Origin: Paramoeba atlantica
Lineage: Eukaryota > Discosea
DNA length: 64,000 bases
Assembly: GCA_977017575.1 (NCBI GenBank)
Contig: CDRNVI010000029.1
Location: forward strand, 186,001-250,000
Reading direction: 5' to 3'
The notes under the pieces are model-generated. The model had not been told where the DNA came from, ran no database searches, and saw only the letters and a list, made by a program, of their open reading frames with translations. Numbering within the stretch: the stretch's first letter is position 1; each line of letters starts with the position of its first letter. Positions 38,589 through 48,628 of the stretch are shown in pieces. Made by a program: the position numbers and the translations under genes.

Positions 38589-38953
38589 GAATCACCAATA
38601 AATGTACCAATTTTGAAAAAAATGTACTCTGTGAAAAAAAAATCGACTTTTTTGCAGTTTTTTTTCCGGTTTAGGTATGATACAGATGTCCACGAGTGAA
38701 AAGGACCTCGGATTCGGAACGATTGGGTCGAAAAACAGTCCCATACAAAATATTTCCAAAATTGGACAAATTACAAGACCTGTAGGGGGGGGGGTAAAAG
38801 AGGCTGAACACTACTGTAAGTCTTCAACAAATGATGCAAGGATATTTTTTTTACGTTTACAATAGAAGAATTTCACTTGTAGAGCTTTATATTAGATTCT
38901 AAGCTTCTAGACTCGATTCTAAGCTTTAATACGCATTTTCATGGATAGTAATT

Positions 38954-39613
38954 ATGGATAGTAATCTACAATCCCAAATCACGCTCGCATTAGACAGAAC
39001 ATGCCGTTCTCTGTACGAACTCAGCGACTCGGACATAGCAAAACTGATGTATAGCCGTGGACTCCTATCAAGACTAGAACTTGGGTATGTACAAAATGAA
39101 GTGGCATGCTCAGAAAAAAACGGCATGTCGTCCCACTCGTTTTTAATACAATGCATTGAGAGCGCAATAAAGCGCGGAGCCCATCTGAACTACAACGCAA
39201 AAACATTGGCACGGGAAGGATCACCTGAAAGCGAAACCATCTACGAATTTTTGGAGTCGTTTATGCATCTTCCTGCCGTATCAAATGAACACAGTCAAGG
39301 GACAGGAAACGCTTTATGTAGACCCCGGGGGGAAGCGGCGCCTCAAAAACGATGCCACCAGGATGCATCGGGTAAAGAATGTCAGTACATTAATTTGTAT
39401 GCGTTTTCTGATCAAACTCCATCAACACCCCTAGAGAATCAAGATACGCTCAGGTATTATAAATCTAGTTTAGAGGGAGAGAAGGCCTCAATCGACGGAG
39501 CAATTCGTAGACTTGAAAGGCTGCTAGGGGATATGAAAAAAGTTGTATCCACTGCGCGTACTGACTCAGAATTTGATACGCGCTTGACAAGCTTGATAAA
39601 AAAAGGTTGGTAG
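38954..39613 (+). CDS. hypothetical protein with C-terminal coiled coil
   Basis: A 219-residue protein of no recognised family. The N-terminal 85 residues are helical (LALDRTCRSLYELSDSDIAK), a polar region rich in Gly, Ser and Gln follows at about 85-155, and the last 65 residues form a heptad-like helix (YYKSSLEGEKASIDGAIRRL). Small proteins of this design occur in kinetochore, tethering and centrosome complexes, but that is only a shape argument. It starts 137 bp after the mariner-like element, which may have cut or moved its promoter. Confidence 0.55.
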   Translation: MDSNLQSQITLALDRTCRSLYELSDSDIAKLMYSRGLLSRLELGYVQNEVACSEKNGMSSHSFLIQCIESAIKRGAHLNYNAKTLAREGSPESETIYEFLESFMHLPAVSNEHSQGTGNALCRPRGEAAPQKRCHQDASGKECQYINLYAFSDQTPSTPLENQDTLRYYKSSLEGEKASIDGAIRRLERLLGDMKKVVSTARTDSEFDTRLTSLIKKGW

Positions 39614-39832
39614 AACTCTTAATGGAAGATATTCCCTCTCACATTTAGAATGTATTTTTTCAGTAAGAAATATACTGTCATTCGCTCTTTATACGTTGTT
39701 TTGTGTCTGAAGTGCACTCCTCTGTATATGGAGAGGAATAAGGGCATGCCTAATTTCGAAAAAAAAATAGATTATTGTTAAACTTCGATGAATCCTTTCA
39801 GGGAACGGGTTTCTGTAGAAAACGTTTGAGCA

Positions 39833-40312
39833 ATGAGCTTATTGAGGATGCATCGTTCTTTCCAGTTGATGTCATATCTTTACGTCCATAAGCGAGAATT
39901 TACTTCTGTCATTAGATGTGCTTACGGAAAGAACAACAAATCTTGTTCTAAACTTACAAAACGCGTTGTAATCACGCAAATGTCATACGTTCACGTATCA
40001 GGGACCGAATCACATCCATTGTATACCCTAAAACGGAATTTACACAGCGGTGTGCAATCTTCGGTACTGCGATTGTATAAAGATCTACTGTTAGAAGCTG
40101 AAAAAAAGGAAGAACCGCATCGTAGATTGCTTCGCGAATACATTCGAGCGCAGTTTCGCGAGCGACAAAATATTCCTCGAAGAAATTTTGACCAGATAGA
40201 GTTCTACTTGAGAAACGGGCAAAAAAAGCTGGAGCTGCTCAGAAAAACCAAACAAACAGATGGCTTCGCTATTTATAATCCGAACAAGGGTGCTCATAAA
40301 CATGTGAAATGA
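39833..40312 (+). CDS. SDHAF1: succinate dehydrogenase assembly factor 1 (SDHAF1, LYR family)
   Basis: A 159-residue protein whose second half is an SDHAF1-type LYR protein. Leu81-Tyr82-Lys83 is the LYR-motif position (VLRLYKDLL), followed by YIRAQFRERQNIPRRNFDQI and EFYLRNGQKKLELL, matching 'F-R-x-x-x-x-(I/L)-P-R-x-(D/N)-x-x-x-I-E-(Y/F)-h-x-R-x-G-x-(K/R)-x-L-x-L-L'. SDHAF1 chaperones the Fe-S subunit SdhB of mitochondrial complex II together with the HSC20 system. The 75-residue N-terminal extension is basic, fits a mitochondrial presequence, and is longer than usual; ATG 39980 is a possible internal start. LYK in place of LYR is a conservative change. Confidence 0.85.
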   Translation: MSLLRMHRSFQLMSYLYVHKREFTSVIRCAYGKNNKSCSKLTKRVVITQMSYVHVSGTESHPLYTLKRNLHSGVQSSVLRLYKDLLLEAEKKEEPHRRLLREYIRAQFRERQNIPRRNFDQIEFYLRNGQKKLELLRKTKQTDGFAIYNPNKGAHKHVK

Positions 40313-40860
40313 AGAATCGGACCTTTTACTCCTATAGGTGAGGACACCAGATTTAAATGTATCGGTGGCTATGCGTTACAGCACATCTTGTACAAATATA
40401 CAATTTACAATGCGCCGATTGTCGTTTTTTCAGCTCTTTGCGTTCTACTACTACTTGTTCCGCTAGACCGAAAATGAATTCTCCGATTTCGGATTCACGA
40501 ACTTCGTACAGGAGAATCATTTTGTGCGTGACTAAATGCAGGCATATGACACTACAGTGACAAAATGTGTAAGCTAAGTGTGTTGAAACTACAGAAAAGT
40601 TTACAATTGGGCAAATATTTGTCTAAGGAATCAATATTTTACAGAAGACACTCAATGTATAGAATTGTATAAAATCACAAACAACATCTCAAACACTTCA
40701 GCAGAAAACAATACGAACCGCACTAGGTACATATACAGCAAAATTATACCAACTCTGCTGAATAGTACGAACGTGGAGAGTATTTCTCTTTCAACTGAAG
40801 ATTCATTTGATTTAAATACACAAAAAGAAAACTTCGTTTCTTCATTACGTTAATAAAAGC
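40313..40860. other. intergenic, nothing supported
   Basis: About 550 bp. A frame without ATG (40665-40853) stops seven bases before the next gene and is not supported as coding. No RNA gene or repeat seen. Confidence 0.5.
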
Positions 40861-41892
40861 ATGTACAACAGGTATAGACTGCAAACTCTAGTCAGCAACG
40901 GCATTCGACTGCGATATCTCGACTTAAAGCCTAGCACTAAGGGGATTATGGACGGTAGTCCAACTTTACAACCTCAAAAAGCTACAGAATATCCGACGTG
41001 TGTTCTTCTGCATGGTTTCCCACAGCTTTGGTATGGATGGAAGTATCAAATACAACATCTTCACGAAAAGGGGTATCGAGTGATTGCCCCAGACCTACGT
41101 GGCTACGGCGGTAGTGATGCTCCACCAGATGCTTCAAGCTATGACGTGTTTACGGTTACGCAAGATATGCTCGGGCTTCTTCAGCAACTTCACATACCCA
41201 ACGCTGTTTTTATAGGTCACGAAATAGGAGCCGTAATCTCATACTTTATTGCGCTGTACCGACCTCACATCGTGCGCGGAATTTGCGGACTCAGTGCACC
41301 ACACATTGTTTGCTCCCCCACCATGAGCCCATTGAGGAATCTGGAAAACGACATGGGACCCCGATTTCATTACGTTCTGTACCATAATGAGAAAGCAGCG
41401 GAAAGGGAGTATGACGCGCGACCAGAGGTGTTTCTCCGAAGGCTCTACTCGTTGGGGAGTGTGAGCTGTGAAAGCCCTGTGATCATGTCACCCTATAGGG
41501 CAGCCGGAGATTCCTTTATTGATCGCCTTGGTGAACCAATAGCTCTACCTTGCTGGTTAGAAGCAGCTGATCTCGAGTACTTTGTTCAAAATTTTCGAAA
41601 GCGCGGATTCGCAGGACCTGTACATTATTTTCGCAATTTTATGCGCAATTGGAAACATTTTCTTAGCCTTAAGAACAAATTTATTACGCAGCCCTCGACA
41701 ATTGTACTTGGTGAAGCGGATCCTACTTTAGAATACTACTGCAACCAAAAACATATGCTAAGCAAGATGACCAGTTCTTTGAAAAATCCTATAGAGACGT
41801 CGATTCTTCCGAATACGGGCCATTTTCTACACTGGGAAAAGGCTGATCTTGTTAACAGCAAACTTGATGAACTTCTAAAGCATTGCATTTAA
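40861..41892 (+). CDS. alpha/beta hydrolase, epoxide-hydrolase-like, altered active site
   Basis: A 343-residue soluble alpha/beta hydrolase close to the epoxide hydrolase group: LLHGFPQLWYGW contains the HG-x-P oxyanion motif, PDLRGYGGSD the 'D-h-R-G-Y-G-x-S' block, and HYFRNFMRNW the lid motif 'W-Y-R-N-x-x-x-N-W'. The acid is probably Asp287 (GEADPT) and the base His321 (GHFLHWEK). The nucleophile elbow reads G-H-E121-I-G, so Glu replaces the Asp of GHDWG, and the lid Tyr of WYRN is Phe257 with Tyr256 beside it. Both changes affect residues used in epoxide opening. It may be an active variant, a different hydrolase or a non-enzyme. No targeting signal is seen. Confidence 0.85.
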   Translation: MYNRYRLQTLVSNGIRLRYLDLKPSTKGIMDGSPTLQPQKATEYPTCVLLHGFPQLWYGWKYQIQHLHEKGYRVIAPDLRGYGGSDAPPDASSYDVFTVTQDMLGLLQQLHIPNAVFIGHEIGAVISYFIALYRPHIVRGICGLSAPHIVCSPTMSPLRNLENDMGPRFHYVLYHNEKAAEREYDARPEVFLRRLYSLGSVSCESPVIMSPYRAAGDSFIDRLGEPIALPCWLEAADLEYFVQNFRKRGFAGPVHYFRNFMRNWKHFLSLKNKFITQPSTIVLGEADPTLEYYCNQKHMLSKMTSSLKNPIETSILPNTGHFLHWEKADLVNSKLDELLKHCI

Positions 41893-42479
41893 TCAATTGC
41901 TACATTTTTGGTGCGAGACTTGGTGACCACTCTACGAAGACTTTCAAACATAGCATGGAGCCGTATGTCATACATGTATAAATGCATTTATGCTACGGTA
42001 TGCAAGAACGCTAAGGACACCGCGTCCTTATATACGCGCGACACCTGCGTATCATTATCGTCCAGTCAGTAATAGTATTACAGTATTAAATATTGTACTG
42101 TACCGAAGCGCTCATACTTTACGGTCCGGCTCAATCTACGGCTCATGCTTCGGGTCATGCGTGTATGGTGGGTTGCGGGTGCTGAGATTTCAGCAAAGTT
42201 TCACAAGGCGTCACATCTTCATTGTGTTGCCCATGGCACTTCTCTAACACCGCCTTTGGCATGCCCAAGCCTGGACAAAGTTACGGTTTTAGTTTTTTTC
42301 TATTTCAATTTTTATAAAGTTACGGCTTTAGTTTCTAATCCATCTCGTAGCCTTAAAACGCTAAACAATTTGGGTCAAATATTCGAACTGTCTATTAGTG
42401 TCGAAGCTTTATATTTCCGAGCATTAGACAAATATATTCGCTTTATTCTTTGACACCGAGAGCCTGGAACTCTCTTGCA
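41893..42479. other. intergenic, nothing recognised
   Basis: Nearly 590 bp of spacer. TACATGTA at 41971-41978 is a palindromic word that recurs in other spacers of this window. Short open frames here have no ATG or no similarity to anything I know. Confidence 0.5.
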
Positions 42480-42857
42480 ATGTTGTTCTATTTTATGTGC
42501 ATGTTCGCTGTCTGGAACATTTCGCAAGACATAATCCATAGCAACATGTCGGCAAAAAACATTTCCGCTGCGACATGTACGTTGCGCAATGAGCCTAGAC
42601 TTTGGCAACACGACAAAGGTGAATTTCGTCGATCGCGCGGTAAAAGTAACTCATGGGAGGAGATAAACGAAGAAGGACAGATAACTTCACGATTCACGCA
42701 ACAACAGTTATCGGGTCGTCAGGTCATTCTTCGAAATAATGAAAGAGACATTACTCTTGTATTGACAGAGGAAATGGCAGGAATCCGTGGAAAAGGGCAA
42801 GAACAATTCCAACAGCTTTATGCTGGTTCTTGGGTGAAGATTGCAGATTGCACTTAG
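42480..42857 (+). CDS. small hypothetical protein, possibly secreted
   Basis: A 125-residue frame from ATG 42480. The start (MLFYFMCMFAVWNISQ) is hydrophobic and could be a signal peptide or anchor. The rest is polar, with basic stretches (DKGEFRRSRGKSNS) and Gln-rich helices (RFTQQQLSGRQVIL). No family is recognised. Support is only the open frame, the ATG and co-orientation with its neighbours, so it may not be a real gene. Confidence 0.35.
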   Translation: MLFYFMCMFAVWNISQDIIHSNMSAKNISAATCTLRNEPRLWQHDKGEFRRSRGKSNSWEEINEEGQITSRFTQQQLSGRQVILRNNERDITLVLTEEMAGIRGKGQEQFQQLYAGSWVKIADCT

Positions 42858-43170
42858 TACGAATGCGAATCGAGTGACATCACAAATTCAGGCATTCTGA
42901 CAGTTCGTAACACTGGCAGCCTGCAGTACCCGATTTATTGACGCAGAAAATTGTTTATACTGAAAGATGATCTGGAACGTACATCATATACACGTAACAC
43001 ATGCATCATGTACATGAGTAAAGTATGCTAATAAGAAATAACGCATAATCAAGTTTTAGCGATACTCGTTGTAGACTTTCAAGAATTATTAGTATTCCTA
43101 AAACCAAATTACACACATGTGTAGATTCGTGATCTATTGTATACCTAGTGTATTATTCAAGTAATTTCAA
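42858..43170. other. intergenic, nothing recognised
   Basis: AT-rich spacer before the DEAD-box gene. CATGTACATG at about 43008-43017 is again of the TACATG type. No gene seen. Confidence 0.5.
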
Positions 43171-44826
43171 ATGTGTTCTGCTCACAACGTGCAAAACCTT
43201 GATTTTTTTCATGAGATTGACGAACCGAATGAGGCATTCGGTGCGAAAGAAGTGAACGCTACTAGTAATACCATAAGTACTCCAGCAGTTCAATCTGAAA
43301 ATGCATCCGCATTACCAGAACACAGAAGTGCTGATGAGATCAGAAAGTCGATGCACATTCGAATTCATCTACTTTCAAAGATCGACACATCAAAAGAGAG
43401 GAAGCGAAAACACCTACCAAGGCAAAACAAGCAAACATTAAAAAATGTGCCACTGTGCTCCAATTTTAAGACTCTGAAGCATTCTTTTTCTAAAGGTGTC
43501 TTACATACTTTGGAAGAGAAGCAGTTTTCGTCATGCACTCCTGTCCAATCCCAGTGTTTGCCACTTCTTCTGCAGCCTTACCTTACTTTAAACAACGGAA
43601 AAGGAGAAAAGGTGCAGAGTGCTGACGCCGCACAGGCACATACTGGTAATATTTCGACGTCACTGCCCAAAACTTACGCATCACCTCCTTGTGTCCTGGT
43701 GTGTGCCCCTACGGGTTCAGGAAAGACAATTGCCTACCTGTTGCCCCTCATAACCGATCTGGAGCGCAGGTGGCCATACGGGAAAAGACGAATAAAACGA
43801 AAAGGTAGTTCTGAATCTGTCCCACAAACTACCGAAAGAAAGGACCATTCGCGAAGAGAAATTGGCCTTCGCTCCTTTGTTTTGGTACCCACACGCGAGC
43901 TTGCGATTCAAGTCGAGACAGAACTCTTATCTTTCTCAAATCGCTCTTCACTTCGCATTATGCAGTGCGAAATGAACAAAACTCAAATAACACAGAGTGA
44001 TGTAATCGTTTCCACACCCCACCGCATGCAATCCTTTCTAGATGAATGCGGTGGCACCGTACTTAGCGCTGTCCAGTTTTGCGTTGTGGATGAAGCGGAC
44101 CGAGTGCTAGATAAGACCTCACCTAATCTATTAGAGCAATGCAGTGCTCTCCTTGAGACCCTTCCCACAGACCACTTGTCGCTCTCTATGTTCAGCGCAA
44201 CACTTCCTCAGCACTTTGACGCAACCGTTCGGCGAATTATGCCACGAGACTTTTACCGTGTTGTTGTGGGGGCCCGTGTGGCTCCGACGGAGTTAGTCGA
44301 CCAAAAGCTTATCTACGTCACCAATGAACAAGGCAAGGTAGATGCGATTCGACGTCTCTTGCTAAACGGGTTTTCTCCTCCTATGCTCGTTTTTACTCGA
44401 TCCATTGAACGATGCGAGAAAGTGTTCCGTGAAATTGGCTCAGAACGTTATCGAGTTGCTGTTCTTCATTCCTCTCTCCAAGGCGACGCTCGTTCACGCA
44501 TAATGGAGCAAATACGTCTGGGTACCGTATGGATACTCATTACTACAGATCTGCTTGCGCGTGGAATAGACATAAAGAACGTTGGGACCATCTTAAATTT
44601 TGATTTTCCTCCCTCACCGGAATGTTACGTTCATCGAGTCGGTCGAGCAGGACGAGCAGGGTGCCAGGGAAGTGCCATAACTCTTTTTACGGACGCAGAC
44701 AAACCGATGGTCAGGGATATAGCGATGTTAATTCAAAATTCTGGGAGCAGCGTTGAGCCGTACTTGCTTGAAATGAAAAGGGCCGGCCGAGCAAGACGCA
44801 AGCTCTATCGACAATCTGGGTTCTAA
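43171..44826 (+). CDS. ROK1: DEAD-box RNA helicase, ROK1/DDX52-like
   Basis: A 551-residue helicase. Motifs: TPVQSQCLP (Q), CAPTGSGKT (I), VPTRELAIQV (Ia), STPHRM (Ib), VVDEADRVLD (II), FSATLP (III), LVFTRSIERC (IV), ITTDLLARGID (V) and HRVGRAGRAG (VI). The segment before the core, ADEIRKSMHIRI, followed about 45 residues later by a loosely conserved NFKTLKHSF, resembles ROK1/DDX52, as does the end, AMLIQNSGSSVEPYLLEMKR. ROK1 acts in the nucleolus in early 18S rRNA processing, releasing snoRNA contacts. A polar insert of 20-30 residues lies between motif I and Ia. Subfamily assignment is by eye. Confidence 0.8.
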   Translation: MCSAHNVQNLDFFHEIDEPNEAFGAKEVNATSNTISTPAVQSENASALPEHRSADEIRKSMHIRIHLLSKIDTSKERKRKHLPRQNKQTLKNVPLCSNFKTLKHSFSKGVLHTLEEKQFSSCTPVQSQCLPLLLQPYLTLNNGKGEKVQSADAAQAHTGNISTSLPKTYASPPCVLVCAPTGSGKTIAYLLPLITDLERRWPYGKRRIKRKGSSESVPQTTERKDHSRREIGLRSFVLVPTRELAIQVETELLSFSNRSSLRIMQCEMNKTQITQSDVIVSTPHRMQSFLDECGGTVLSAVQFCVVDEADRVLDKTSPNLLEQCSALLETLPTDHLSLSMFSATLPQHFDATVRRIMPRDFYRVVVGARVAPTELVDQKLIYVTNEQGKVDAIRRLLLNGFSPPMLVFTRSIERCEKVFREIGSERYRVAVLHSSLQGDARSRIMEQIRLGTVWILITTDLLARGIDIKNVGTILNFDFPPSPECYVHRVGRAGRAGCQGSAITLFTDADKPMVRDIAMLIQNSGSSVEPYLLEMKRAGRARRKLYRQSGF

Positions 44827-45027
44827 ATGAGTTCTGACTCATTTGTGCGGCGCTTAGTGCAATTGTGAAACTAAACTCTTGGAAACTAAATTCTTGGAAG
44901 CTAAATTCTATTTTAACTCTTTAATTTTTTTTCTTTGGAGTCATGACTTTTGGGACGTGTACTTCCCATGTGATCGTCAACGACAGAACATGATGATGAG
45001 TTTTTTTGTTTGCACATTTAAAGATTC

Positions 45028-46161
45028 ATGCTTCGATTCGCGGCATGGGCTTTCCAAAAATGGAAGCCCCGGATGAACAAAGTGAAATCCACAAAGCGTA
45101 AAAAATCTGAAACGAGCGGTTCTGGATCCACACGACCGAAGAAAACGTGGGATGACACAAAGCTCATACCGAAAGCATCCACTCCTCTTGCCTTGGCCAA
45201 GGTTTACCAAAGAGTTGTGGATCGACGAATCCTTGGTAAAAATGTTTTCAACGAAATCAGTATCCATCCAGAGATACCGGACAGTATTCCTGTAGAGACC
45301 AGAGAGAATTTTCCACATTATTTGCGCTCCTCACGCACACGTCCCACACACTTTGTGTCACTTTCCATAAAGAAACCCTCCGTTCTGAGCGGGATTGCTA
45401 GCGTGCAGAACGAAATTGTGAATACCCATAAATTTCTGCGTCACGCAATGATACCAGCGCCTCGACTGCATGTCTCATTAGCACTGCTAAGACTTGATAC
45501 TCTAGAGCAGAAATCGGAGGCAGTGGTTACTGTGATGCGCGTTCTTGAGGAGCTCGGAGCATCGATGCAACCCATTACTCTACGATTTAGAGGTCTCGGT
45601 GTTTTCCGTAGGGGAGAGGTTCTGTTTGTTCGATTAACACCCGAACTCCATTTCAAACATTTACACAACTTCCAGACTGCCCTACGACGACGTCTTGGTG
45701 GCCTTTCGTTAACTGGGTCAAACGGTTACGCCGAAGTATTGCCTAGTACAGTCCAACTAGTCGGAAATCCGTATGATAACTGGACACCCCATCTTACCAT
45801 TGCAAAAATGAAGCAGATTCGAATTGCAAGAATGCAAAAAGATACAGAGAAAACAGTAACACCAGATATCGATACTTTGGTAGAGGAACACTCCGCTACC
45901 GACAAAGTTAATTCAATTCGGGAATACAATTATCATACGATTCCTTACCCGTCTTACAGCAAATTTGTGGCGAATTCTTTCGGAGAGGAAACTTTTCGAG
46001 AGGTAGAGCTGTGTGACATGCGTGGGTCGAGGAGTAATGATGGGGGGTATCTTGTCTCAGGCAAGGCACCGCTTTCCTTTCCTCTGTCAAAGGCTGGTGT
46101 TTCGTCAAAACCACTACATGAAAGACTGCCTCAAGACCTGATTGATCGGTCCGAGGTATGA
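45028..46161 (+). CDS. 2H phosphoesterase (AKAP7/LigT-like)
   Basis: A 377-residue protein with the two-histidine phosphoesterase fold. The two H-x-(S/T) motifs are His148 in RLHVSLALL and His255 in PHLTIAKM, 107 residues apart, and FVSLSI near residue 105 is the usual first strand before a helix ('T-H-F-h-S-h'). The AKAP7 nuclear-ligand-like domain fits best. Proteins of this superfamily cleave 2',3'-cyclic or 2',5'-linked RNA ends. The first 45 residues are basic (KSTKRKKSETSGSG), a possible nuclear signal. The C-terminal 110 residues are not matched. All catalytic positions are present, so activity is plausible; the substrate is unknown. Confidence 0.8.
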   Translation: MLRFAAWAFQKWKPRMNKVKSTKRKKSETSGSGSTRPKKTWDDTKLIPKASTPLALAKVYQRVVDRRILGKNVFNEISIHPEIPDSIPVETRENFPHYLRSSRTRPTHFVSLSIKKPSVLSGIASVQNEIVNTHKFLRHAMIPAPRLHVSLALLRLDTLEQKSEAVVTVMRVLEELGASMQPITLRFRGLGVFRRGEVLFVRLTPELHFKHLHNFQTALRRRLGGLSLTGSNGYAEVLPSTVQLVGNPYDNWTPHLTIAKMKQIRIARMQKDTEKTVTPDIDTLVEEHSATDKVNSIREYNYHTIPYPSYSKFVANSFGEETFREVELCDMRGSRSNDGGYLVSGKAPLSFPLSKAGVSSKPLHERLPQDLIDRSEV

Positions 46162-46574
46162 ACACAGTCAGCTCGGGCCACCTAGCACACGTGCCCTTAT
46201 ACATGTCTTATTGACATTTGTGAAAGCAAAAGCCATTGAACGGCTTCTGGATTATTCTACACATGTAGTAACGTATTTTACTAGCCTTTATTTTAAAGAG
46301 GGACGCGCTATGTGCTTACAGAAGGTCTACACCCGTGTAAATAGTACATGTTTCCAATTTCGTACAATTCACATTAGTATTTTTATTCACATTTTATTTT
46401 TTTCGTGCCTTTTTCTGACCAATAATTTATTGGAATTAAAGATCAGTGCGCTACGTTTTCCAATATTTAGCAGTTCTTGCTACGCGATTCGTACGTACAT
46501 GTATTTTCTGTAGGTAACATGGACCAATGATACATTTAGGCCCAAAGGTGCTGCTGGATACACTTTCAGACTAA
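46162..46574. other. intergenic, nothing recognised
   Basis: About 410 bp. GTACATGT-type words occur at 46344 and 46495. A frame reading through part of it has no ATG of its own. No gene seen. Confidence 0.5.
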
Positions 46575-48422
46575 ATGTTGTTGCTGTTCCAAGCGTTTGC
46601 TTTGCTACACGTTCTCAACACAGATAGATCGAATGGGTCAAAGCCATTTCTGTCAACATCAGAGAACCTTTCGTTCCATTCGACAACAGAACATTTCGCC
46701 CCTCCACTACCTATGGATGTTATTGTACCCGAAAGCAGTGAACCGGACGCTTTTTCCTCAATACCTTTCGACGATTGGGACGATATTACCCAGCATCACA
46801 AGGACGGCGAAAAGAATGTATTTCGTAAACAATCCGGCCATACCCTTTCAGAGACGGTGAAAACTGAACACGCCCCAGAAAGCAATGCAAAAAAAGATGA
46901 TTTCCAAACTGTTCCGCACCGACATCTACATGTATTACCTTCACGACCAGAAATAAACCAAGAGACGAGCATCTCTCCTGATGCCTCTCACGGTGTGAGC
47001 AGTTTCATTGGTCGTGTTCGTGAGTTCTGGAGCCGTCGCTCAATGACAGAGGAAGATTTTCAGTTACGTCCATCATATCTTCCTAGAGCTCAAGTTGGAG
47101 ACAAATGCTTCGTTACAGGTCCCAATTTTCGAGATGGTCGAGTATTGTTTTCGACGGATTGGACTAGGGGAGCTCATATGGATTTTCTTATTTTCCCTTT
47201 TACCAGGAACAAAATATATCTTGTGCCTCCAGAGGAGATCATGTCAGATTTAGAACACCGACCATCGCCCGAAGAAGGTATCAAAGAGGAGAGATATTAC
47301 GCAATTGACGTAACGAGAGCAAAGCGTAATGAAATGGCTCATCGATTGCACCTATTTCGGACCGAAGCAGACTCGGAGCCCATTCTTTTTGGAGGGCACT
47401 TCCTTCTGATTACTCCAAAACAAATGTCTGGGGCGACTCAATATAGACCCGACGGCGAGCGTACTATTATATTCAATCGAATTTTGTCTACCAAAGAAAA
47501 TTCTGGAAGGCACCGTGGAAAAGTAATTTGGACGCGGCCTGAATTAACTCGAGCTCTGCGTGTATTATCTAGCGGAAATGCAAATGAGACGACCAGAGTA
47601 CTCCAGTACTCCACATTATGCCATCGTCCAGCGTTACAGCGAAGAAAGAAATGTAACGAATCTCGAGAGTCAGAGGACGTGTTACAATCTCGCAAAAGCA
47701 AGGAGGACGATGAGATTCTTCAGCGATGGGTCGCTTCCCCGCATGAAAACAGCAAATTTCGTTGCTTTTTGGAGCGCGTGCGAAAAGTCATCTCAGGATG
47801 GTTCAGATGCAGCCAAGATAGTGAGAAATATTCAGAAAGAGATAGACTTTTGAGCGACACACGAGGACTTAATGATAGGCCTTCCAGGCTAAACCCGTTT
47901 ATAGACTACACCTGGAACGCGGAAGAAGGGCCCATACATTTTCCCCCGGCGGCCGGTCCCTCGAAACCTCTTTATCCAGAGTACAAGCGAGAGATACAGC
48001 TTTGTTTTTCGGCGCAACAATCTTGCTTGTATAGCTCGGATGATGATCTCTATGTGAAAAGGCTGCAGCAGAGCTCCACTCACCACCCTGGCTTATTTGG
48101 GCGATTTCGGAGAAGGTGGACCCACACAATATCACCCGACGCTACCCAAAACGCGTACAATAAATGTCTTAAGCCTCCCGCATTTCTTCTCGGAGAGGGA
48201 AAGCTACACGTTGATTCAGAATGGCGATACGATTGGAAGGGCAACTGTAACAAATCAGAAATTGAAGAGAGAAGGAGACATACAGGTATGAAAAGTGATA
48301 TCCGCGCCCCTATTGAAGGAATGTGTCAACCAAGCATTGGGGAGGCTCCAATGTATTACTTACTGCGCAGCGGACAACACGAGCGGTTGTATCCTGTCTA
48401 TTGTCCCTGCAAGGTGCAGTAA
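46575..48422 (+). CDS. hypothetical protein, 615 residues
   Basis: A long open frame of unknown family. The first 16 residues (MLLLFQAFALLHVLNT) could be a signal peptide; ATG 46713 (codon 47) would instead give a cytosolic protein. Residues about 170-300 seem folded (GDKCFVTGPNFRDGRVLFST, then RGAHMDFLIFPFTRNKIYLV). The rest is polar and Arg-rich with many Cys and Trp in the last third (SEWRYDWKGNCNKS, YPVYCPCKVQ). The composition matches neighbours, so it is probably a fast-evolving host gene and not an import. Confidence 0.55.
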   Translation: MLLLFQAFALLHVLNTDRSNGSKPFLSTSENLSFHSTTEHFAPPLPMDVIVPESSEPDAFSSIPFDDWDDITQHHKDGEKNVFRKQSGHTLSETVKTEHAPESNAKKDDFQTVPHRHLHVLPSRPEINQETSISPDASHGVSSFIGRVREFWSRRSMTEEDFQLRPSYLPRAQVGDKCFVTGPNFRDGRVLFSTDWTRGAHMDFLIFPFTRNKIYLVPPEEIMSDLEHRPSPEEGIKEERYYAIDVTRAKRNEMAHRLHLFRTEADSEPILFGGHFLLITPKQMSGATQYRPDGERTIIFNRILSTKENSGRHRGKVIWTRPELTRALRVLSSGNANETTRVLQYSTLCHRPALQRRKKCNESRESEDVLQSRKSKEDDEILQRWVASPHENSKFRCFLERVRKVISGWFRCSQDSEKYSERDRLLSDTRGLNDRPSRLNPFIDYTWNAEEGPIHFPPAAGPSKPLYPEYKREIQLCFSAQQSCLYSSDDDLYVKRLQQSSTHHPGLFGRFRRRWTHTISPDATQNAYNKCLKPPAFLLGEGKLHVDSEWRYDWKGNCNKSEIEERRRHTGMKSDIRAPIEGMCQPSIGEAPMYYLLRSGQHERLYPVYCPCKVQ

Positions 48423-48628
48423 TTTTATTGCGCCGCGGTGATAAATCAACTTATGTCATAATACTTTACTACCGTGAATACATACAACGACGAAATACAG
48501 TATCTGTACATAGAAGTGCGACACACTGTAATCGCAGTAGGCTAATGTAATTCAGTAAATCCAGTTTTTACATACATGTATTTCTAGAATACAATTTAAC
48601 TTTAAGCCCATCTCGTAATACGTTTTGC

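Larger units (their letters stand above)
36485..38816 (-). mobile_element. Tc1/mariner-like DNA transposon with internal tandem duplication
   Basis: A 2332-bp element flanked by TA (36483-36484 and 38817-38818). Terminal inverted repeats of about 120 bp begin CAGTGGTGTTCAGCCTCTTT on the left and CAGTAGTGTTCAGCCTCTTT on the right, followed by a C run and 'ctacaggtcttgta'. The transposase reads on the - strand. A block of 777-778 bp covering most of the transposase is present twice in tandem (36794-37570 and 37571 to about 38348), differing at only a few bases, so the duplication is recent. Confidence 0.92.

Noticed and set aside
42015-42453. Short + strand frames in the spacer after the hydrolase gene
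   Set aside because: No ATG with a sensible N-terminus, no domain, and composition like other spacers.
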